The position numbers and the translations under genes were made by a program. 8,461 nucleotides of DNA from Clostridiales bacterium UBA1763 (lineage in GTDB: Bacteria; Bacillota; Clostridia; Oscillospirales; Oscillospiraceae): assembly GCA_002314685.1 (NCBI GenBank), contig DCHB01000055.1:1-8461 (forward strand). Reading direction: 5' to 3'. Under the pieces are notes generated by a model. The model saw only the letters and a program-made list of their open reading frames with translations, was not told the DNA's origin and did not search any database. Positions within the stretch are counted from its first letter, which is position 1. Each line of letters begins with the position of its first letter. Below are positions 4,456 to 8,461 of the stretch, piece after piece.

Positions 4456-5877
4456 ATGAAGGGAACTAAACTCGGAGTAAAAAGCTCACTGTGCTACGGC
4501 ATAGGCGCAATCGGCGAGGGAATAGGCTATAACGTATTCTTCTCGTTTTTCACGTATTTTCTTACGACACAGGCGGGCATTGCCCCCGCAATCGCAGGCG
4601 TAATCTCGGGCATCGCTGTACTGTGGGATGCGATAACAGACCCCATAATAGGAAGCTGGTCGGATAACACGAGAAACCCCAAGGGACGCCGCCGTCCGTT
4701 TATTATGACGGGCTCAATTCTTTTCGGCGTTGCAGTCGCACTTTTGTTCCTCAATGTAAATATCAGCGGCGCGCTCAAGCCCGTGTACTACATAGCTGTC
4801 AATATGCTCTACTGGCTTGCGATGACAACCTGCGTTATTCCGCACATCTCGCTCGGCTCTGAGCTCACAGAGGACTTTGACGAGCGCACAAAGCTCCGTA
4901 CCTATGCCGTAACCTTCATGGGCATAGGCACGCTTATAGCGGTCGGTACGCCCCTGCTCCTCGTCGGCGCATACGAAAAGCTCCTCGGCTCGGCAAGCGC
5001 GGGCTGGGCTCTCGCGGGCGTAACCTACGGTGCACTCACCGCCCTTGCGTATCAGATTTGCTGTCGCGCACTCAAGGGCAAGGAGCCCGAAAATCCGATG
5101 CTCAAAAGCGATGCTCCGGAGCTCAGTAAAAAGGAAATGCTCAGTCAGTTTTTCGCAAATGCGAAGAAAGCCTTTGAGAATAAGGCCCTCGTGCGTCTTG
5201 TGCTGATAACCTTCTTCGTTAATATTGTCGTCACTCTCGGCTCGGGGCTTGCAATCTATCTGTTTAAGTACGTGTTTGTATTTTCCGACGAGCAGAGCTC
5301 ACTTGTTTACACTCTGCAGGGCGTGCTCGTAATCGCCGCGGCGGTAGTAATGGGTATAGCGGCAACAAAGCTCGACAAAAAGCTCGTAATGAGTGCGGGC
5401 ATTGTGCTGTATATGCTCTCTTACATGGTTATTATCATATTCCCCGTTGCGTGGTCAACTATCGTCGTGAGCGTAATTCTCTTCGCCCTCGGCAATTCGG
5501 GCTACTGGACTATGATTTACGCGATGAGCTACGATGCCTCGCTTGTTCAGCAGCTTAAAAGCGGTGAGCGCCCCGACGGGCTTTACACATCGCTCATCGG
5601 TCTTTTCATGAAGTTCGGCAACGCACTCGGCTCGGTGGTTGTCGGTGTCGGTCTGCAGCTTATAGGCTTCTCCGAGGCCGTCACGGAGCAGTCGGCGGGC
5701 GTTGCTGCGGGCATCCGCTGGCTCTATGCCGTCGCACCCGCTGTCGTGCTTGCAATAGGTCTTATCTTCTCCGTGACTTATCCGCTTACGCGCAAGCGCT
5801 ATACCGAGCTTTCCGAGCAGGCAAAGCTTGTTGAAAACGGCGGAGAGCTTGATGCTCTTGTGCTTGAGGGGCTTTGA
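4456..5877 (+). CDS. GPH-family (MelB-like) cation-coupled MFS symporter
   Basis: A 473-residue inner-membrane transporter with about 12 hydrophobic segments. It matches the glycoside-pentoside-hexuronide:cation symporters: N-terminal 'YGIGAIGEGIGYN' (14-26), TM2 'WDAITDPIIG' (57-66), and the loop 2-3 motif 'SDNTRNPKGRRRPF' (69-82). D58 and D62 align with the two TM2 aspartates that bind Na+/H+ in E. coli MelB, so cation coupling is likely kept. The position of MelB D19, which binds sugar, is Gly here ('GEG' for 'GKD'), so the substrate is probably not a melibiose-like sugar. The open frame continues 396 bases upstream through the promoter region. I chose ATG 4456 because the protein family begins there and an AGAGGAAGAGAG purine stretch precedes it. 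It is followed after 4 bases by the amidohydrolase start, pointing to a shared substrate. Confidence 0.85.
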   Translation: MKGTKLGVKSSLCYGIGAIGEGIGYNVFFSFFTYFLTTQAGIAPAIAGVISGIAVLWDAITDPIIGSWSDNTRNPKGRRRPFIMTGSILFGVAVALLFLNVNISGALKPVYYIAVNMLYWLAMTTCVIPHISLGSELTEDFDERTKLRTYAVTFMGIGTLIAVGTPLLLVGAYEKLLGSASAGWALAGVTYGALTALAYQICCRALKGKEPENPMLKSDAPELSKKEMLSQFFANAKKAFENKALVRLVLITFFVNIVVTLGSGLAIYLFKYVFVFSDEQSSLVYTLQGVLVIAAAVVMGIAATKLDKKLVMSAGIVLYMLSYMVIIIFPVAWSTIVVSVILFALGNSGYWTMIYAMSYDASLVQQLKSGERPDGLYTSLIGLFMKFGNALGSVVVGVGLQLIGFSEAVTEQSAGVAAGIRWLYAVAPAVVLAIGLIFSVTYPLTRKRYTELSEQAKLVENGGELDALVLEGL

Positions 5878-5881
5878 AAAT

Positions 5882-7504
5882 ATGAAGGATACGCTTATTT
5901 TAGGTAATGTTATTACCATGAACGAGGCTCAGCCGAGGGCTGAGGCGCTCATAATCTCCGACGGGAAAATCAGCTTCGTCGGCACTAAAAAGGAAGCGGA
6001 GGCAAGAGCCTTTTCCGAGGTGCTCGACCTCGGGAATAAGACAGTTATGCCCGGCTTTATCGACACGCACGTCCATGTAATTCCTGCGGGAATTTTCATG
6101 AACGGAGCAGACCTCTCGAAGGAGAAAAATATAGCTGGCGTAATGTCAAAGCTCAAAAAGCAGGCTGACATTACCCCGCCGAAGGATTGGATAGTCGGAG
6201 CGTTTTTTCAGGACAAGGATATGGTAGAAAAGCGTTTCCCGACATTGCAGGAGCTCGATGAAATCGCGCCGAATCAGCCCATGCTCATCTGCCACAACGA
6301 CCTGCACCCGATTGCACTCAATTCAAAAGCGATGAGTATGTTTAAGCTCGACCCGAGCCGCGACGGAATTATGTGCGGCGCGGACGGCACACCGACGGGA
6401 CTCATAGAGGACCCCGCCTGTCTGGATATGCTCGGCGAGGTGCTCGGAAAGCTCGGAATTGCGAATATTATCAAGGGCATAATGAAGGTCGATGAATATG
6501 CCGTCAGCCACGGCGTGACTACGGTTTTCGGCAAGGACGTGCTCGCAATTCTGAAGCTGCGAGAGATAACGAAGGAGCTTCTTCGCGCCGAGTTTGTGCC
6601 CATGTGGTACAGCGACGGCTGTAAGGATATGAAGAGTCTGCGCAGCTTTCTCAAAAACAAGAAATTCAGCTCCCGCTGCTGCGTATGCGCCTTTGCCGAC
6701 GGCGCCTTTGACGGACACTCCGCCGCAACCGAGGAGCCGTATTCGGACAGACCCGACACCTGCGGAATGTTAAACTACACGGACGATGAGATGTACGAGT
6801 TTACAATGGAGACTCACAGGCAGGGCGTGCAGGTTTCCTTCCACGCCATCGGCGATGCCGCGATAAAGCAGGTGCTGAGAGTTTATGAGCGCGTGTTAAA
6901 GGACTGCCCGCGTGAAGACCACAGACTGCGCATCGAGCATTTTGAGGAGCCGAAGCCCGAATCCGTCGCAAAGGCGGCACAGCTCGGTGTTGCTCTCGGA
7001 ATGCAGCCGCTTCTCATCGAGGTCTGCGAGCACATGGATTTCTCGGGCTACGAGTGCTTTATTGGCGACAGAGTCAAGCTGTGCAGTCCGTATAAATCGG
7101 TGCTTGATGCGGGCTTGCTCGTCGGCGGAGGCACGGATTATCCCGTAACGCCCATGGATGTTCTGCACGGCGCAAAAATTGCCATGACCCACCCCGTTGA
7201 GTCGGAGAGAATAAGCCTTCAGCAGTGCCTTGAGATTAACACAATAAGTGCGTCAAAGCTCGGTTTTATTGAGGACAGAAAGGGCAGTCTCGAGTGCGGA
7301 AAGGATGCGGACATAATTGTCCTTGACGCAGACCCCTTTGAGGTGCCGACGGAAAAGCTCTCGGATGTTAAAGTGCTCAAGACGCTCTGCAAGGGCAAAA
7401 CGGTGTTTGATGCCGAGAATAAATGCGAGGCAAAATCAATGTCCCTCGCCGCAATGCTCCTCAAGCTCGCGGCACTGAAGCTGAGAGGGCTTTTTGTGAA
7501 ATAA
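5882..7504 (+). CDS. YtcJ-like metal-dependent amidohydrolase
   Basis: A 540-residue cytosolic enzyme of the amidohydrolase superfamily, Amidohydro_3/YtcJ type, which hydrolyses C-N bonds of small amides or formamides. Metal-site motifs are visible: H63-x-H65 in 'GFIDTHVHV', H321 in 'SFHAIGDAAI', H353 in 'LRIEHFEEP', and D419 in 'GGGTDYPV'. The composite beta-domain is formed by residues 1-55 and about 455-510 ('GSLECGKDADIIVLDADP'). The family's 'K-L-F-A-D-G' appears here as C269-A-F-A-D-G, so the usual Lys is Cys. Residues 515-540 form an extra Ala/Leu/Lys-rich helix. Length is normal (520-560). The start at 5882 is 4 bases after the transporter stop, with GAGGGG 10 nt upstream inside the transporter gene, so translation is probably coupled; an in-frame ATG at 5828 overlaps the transporter and starts before the family does. 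Substrate unknown. Confidence 0.85.
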   Translation: MKDTLILGNVITMNEAQPRAEALIISDGKISFVGTKKEAEARAFSEVLDLGNKTVMPGFIDTHVHVIPAGIFMNGADLSKEKNIAGVMSKLKKQADITPPKDWIVGAFFQDKDMVEKRFPTLQELDEIAPNQPMLICHNDLHPIALNSKAMSMFKLDPSRDGIMCGADGTPTGLIEDPACLDMLGEVLGKLGIANIIKGIMKVDEYAVSHGVTTVFGKDVLAILKLREITKELLRAEFVPMWYSDGCKDMKSLRSFLKNKKFSSRCCVCAFADGAFDGHSAATEEPYSDRPDTCGMLNYTDDEMYEFTMETHRQGVQVSFHAIGDAAIKQVLRVYERVLKDCPREDHRLRIEHFEEPKPESVAKAAQLGVALGMQPLLIEVCEHMDFSGYECFIGDRVKLCSPYKSVLDAGLLVGGGTDYPVTPMDVLHGAKIAMTHPVESERISLQQCLEINTISASKLGFIEDRKGSLECGKDADIIVLDADPFEVPTEKLSDVKVLKTLCKGKTVFDAENKCEAKSMSLAAMLLKLAALKLRGLFVK

Positions 7505-7521
7505 GCTCGAAGCAAAAAGCA

Positions 7522-7554
7522 AAACTGACACCGAAGAAATTTCGGTGTCAGTTT
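7522..7554. terminator. Perfect 14-bp bidirectional terminator
   Basis: AAACTGACACCGAA (7522-7535) pairs without mismatch with TTCGGTGTCAGTTT (7541-7554) around a 5-base loop. It starts 17 bases after the amidohydrolase stop. The plus side ends TTTGCATCTTATT and the minus side TTTTGCTTTTTGC, so it can serve both the operon and the convergent 105-residue gene. Confidence 0.85.
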
Positions 7555-7563
7555 GCATCTTAT

Positions 7564-7581
7564 TCGGCGCTGCTGCGCCGA
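7564..7581. other. Perfect 7-bp GC-rich hairpin
   Basis: TCGGCGC (7564-7570) and GCGCCGA (7575-7581) flank TGCT. It lies between the convergent genes, 30 bases beyond the stop of the 105-residue gene. No T-tract follows on either strand; probably an accessory 3' structure beside the 7522-7554 terminator. Confidence 0.45.
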
Positions 7582-7611
7582 CTCACAAGGAGTCTGTCAT
7601 TATTTCCGCAA

Positions 7612-7929
7612 TTACTTAATGCTTGCCTTTGCGTTGTCGAGAGTGATGACGATGCCGTTTTTCTTCGCAACGTCATTGACCTGCCCTACGAGCTTTTCGG
7701 CGTAAACGTTCAGGAATTTTACAGTGAGTGATTCCTTCTGCTTAGCGGTCATCGCGGCAAGAATGCCCTTGACGATTTTCTTGGAAAGCTCGGGAGTTGC
7801 ACCTACCGCCTTGCGGATGAGGGGATTTACGTCCTCACCCTCGGACAAAATACGGATGATATCGGGGAGAAATGTATCGAGAGTCTCTGTATAATCAAAT
7901 TCGCTGACCTGCATAGTCAATTCAATCAT
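7612..7929 (-). CDS. Uncharacterised 105-residue cytosolic protein
   Basis: I do not recognise this family. The protein is 105 residues, hydrophilic, without signal peptide, membrane segment or cysteine, and looks mostly alpha-helical: helices around 15-29 ('ETLDTFLPDIIRILS'), 33-60 and 63-90, then a short strand 'GIVITLD' at 92-98. Alternating Lys/Glu and Leu/Ile/Val suggest an amphipathic helical bundle. I placed the start at 7929 (MIELTMQV) because GGAGG lies 8 nt upstream; the longer frame starts 27 bases earlier without a good ribosome site. A consensus promoter (7968-7996) precedes it by about 40 bases, and it stops before the shared 7522-7554 terminator, so it is transcribed alone. Codon use matches the neighbours. 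The strong signals make it very likely real. Confidence 0.75.
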   Translation of the reverse strand: MIELTMQVSEFDYTETLDTFLPDIIRILSEGEDVNPLIRKAVGATPELSKKIVKGILAAMTAKQKESLTVKFLNVYAEKLVGQVNDVAKKNGIVITLDNAKASIK

Positions 7930-7967
7930 TTTGCTTGCCTCCAATGCAATTTTCAATAAACGAAGCT

Positions 7968-7996
7968 ATTATACATAATTTGTTATGAGTAATCAA
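7968..7996 (-). promoter_or_regulatory. Sigma-A promoter of the 105-residue gene
   Basis: On the minus strand, TTGATT (7991-7996), a 17-base spacer and a perfect TATAAT (7968-7973) with a TG extended -10. An inverted repeat TGAGT/ACTCA (7986-7990 and 7996-8000) brackets the -35 box and could be an operator. Confidence 0.75.
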
Positions 7997-8048
7997 CTCA
8001 AAAATGTAAAAATAAAGCGTCGGAGTGCAAAAAAATAGCGTAAAAATA

Positions 8049-8077
8049 TTGACAAGCGGCAAAAATATTGTTATTAT
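8049..8077 (+). promoter_or_regulatory. Promoter of tRNA-Gly
   Basis: A perfect TTGACA (8049-8054), a 17-base spacer and TATTAT (8072-8077). Predicted start is near 8084, about 22 bases before the mature tRNA. The 10-base direct repeat AAAAATATTG (8042-8051 and 8061-8070) flanks the -35 region. Confidence 0.8.
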
Positions 8078-8105
8078 CTTAAGGCTGAACATCGGGAACG
8101 GCCAT

Positions 8106-8179
8106 GCGGGCGTAGTTCAATGGTAGAACACCAGCCTTCCAAGCTGGATACGTGGGTTCGATTCCCATCGCCCGCTCCA
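8106..8179 (+). tRNA. tRNA-Gly (anticodon UCC)
   Basis: A complete 74-base cloverleaf with encoded CCA. The acceptor stem GCGGGCG/CGCCCGC pairs fully, the anticodon stem is CCAGC/GCTGG with loop CTTCCAA and anticodon TCC at 8138-8140, and the T arm holds the canonical GGTTCGATTCC. It reads GGA and GGG codons (and others by wobble). All stems are intact, so it should be functional. Confidence 0.96.
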
Positions 8180-8244
8180 TTCTCCGAGACTGCGTAGCAG
8201 GCGGCTACGGATGGCAGGACAGCAGGTGCGGCAAACGGATTTTG

Positions 8245-8461
8245 ATGCTTAGGAAACTGACAGTATCGAACTTTGCGATCGTAGAGAAAGCCGAGGCGGA
8301 ATTCGCTTCCGGGCTGACTGTCATTACGGGTGAGACTGGTGCGGGCAAGTCCGTCCTCATGGGAGCGCTCGAATTCGTGCTCGGTGGACGAGCTGACGCC
8401 TCCGTTGTCCGCGAGGGAGCCAGGGAAGCTGAGGTCGAATCGTCTTGCCGTCAAACTCCGC
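8245..8461 (+). CDS. recN: DNA repair ATPase RecN, 5' fragment
   Basis: The first ~72 codons of an SMC-like ATPase that helps repair double-strand breaks; the gene runs off the window. Residues 1-15 (MLRKLTVSNFAIVEK) and the Walker A loop 'GETGAGKS' at about 29-36, followed by 'LGGRADASVVREGA', are typical of RecN. The ATG at 8245 is chosen because the family begins there; the ribosome site is weak (AGCAGG, 14-15 nt upstream), and the frame is open back to the tRNA. The sequence 'GLTVITGETGAGKSVLMGALEFVLGGRAD' resembles RecN of PVC-type bacteria more than the 'SIIIDAL' form I expect in Clostridia. GC over 8281-8460 is about 62% by hand count, higher than the preceding genes. The last residues (after 'AEVE') no longer fit the family, suggesting a frameshift or sequence error near the end. 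Confidence 0.8.
   Translation, partial: MLRKLTVSNFAIVEKAEAEFASGLTVITGETGAGKSVLMGALEFVLGGRADASVVREGAREAEVESSCRQTP

Noticed and set aside
8195..8211. Small hairpin CGTAG/CTACG between tRNA and recN
   Set aside because: Only 5 pairs and no T-tract; it does not support a tRNA terminator call.
8074..8454. Minus-strand frame across the tRNA and recN start
   Set aside because: It runs antisense through a complete tRNA and a clear RecN fragment. Its C-terminal part is the familiar spurious translation of tRNA-region DNA, not a real protein.
1..8461. CRISPR array, insertion sequence or integrase
   Set aside because: No regularly spaced repeats, no transposase or recombinase reading frame, and no terminal inverted repeats with target duplications were seen.

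Overview
The window looks like a stretch of a gut-type Clostridia genome (Ruminococcaceae/Oscillospiraceae-like). The reasons are moderate GC content, near-consensus sigma-A promoters with 17-bp spacers, AGGAG ribosome sites, a Firmicutes-style tRNA-Gly(UCC), and protein families common in that group. The taxonomy is inferred from pattern recognition only. The last ~220 bases (a recN 5' end) may come from a different lineage or from an assembly join.

Layout. (1) 1-1163: a promoter and a stand-alone N5-(carboxyethyl)ornithine synthase on +, ending at a bidirectional terminator. (2) 1180-2335, on -: a CPBP/CAAX-protease-like membrane protein with degenerate catalytic motifs; a 75-residue lysine/arginine-rich protein with a near-perfect promoter; and a doubtful small ORF. 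The 75-residue ORF reads through its own apparent terminator and into the next gene's promoter. (3) 2378-4166, on -: a von Willebrand A (vWA) protein with an intact MIDAS, downstream of a macro-domain protein that carries a C-terminal helix-turn-helix-like domain. The macro gene has an extended -10 promoter and a hairpin that would bury its Shine-Dalgarno sequence. A strong hairpin terminator lies between the two genes and overlaps a possible -10 box. (4) 4283-7554, on +: a two-gene operon of a GPH/MelB-type cation symporter and a YtcJ-like amidohydrolase, with its own promoter and long leader and a perfect 14-bp stem terminator. (5) 7612-7996, on -: a 105-residue protein of unknown function with a consensus promoter. 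(6) 8049-8461, on +: promoter, tRNA-Gly(UCC), and the truncated start of recN.

Functional picture. Two units look like real functional pairs. The transporter and amidohydrolase probably import a small metabolite and hydrolyse it in the cytosol; the substrate is unknown. The macro-HTH and vWA genes pair an ADP-ribose-type ligand-binding module with a putative nucleic-acid-binding domain and a metal-dependent interaction module. This is the best candidate for an undescribed stress, signalling or defence system, but nothing in the window proves that role. The remaining genes appear to be independently transcribed.
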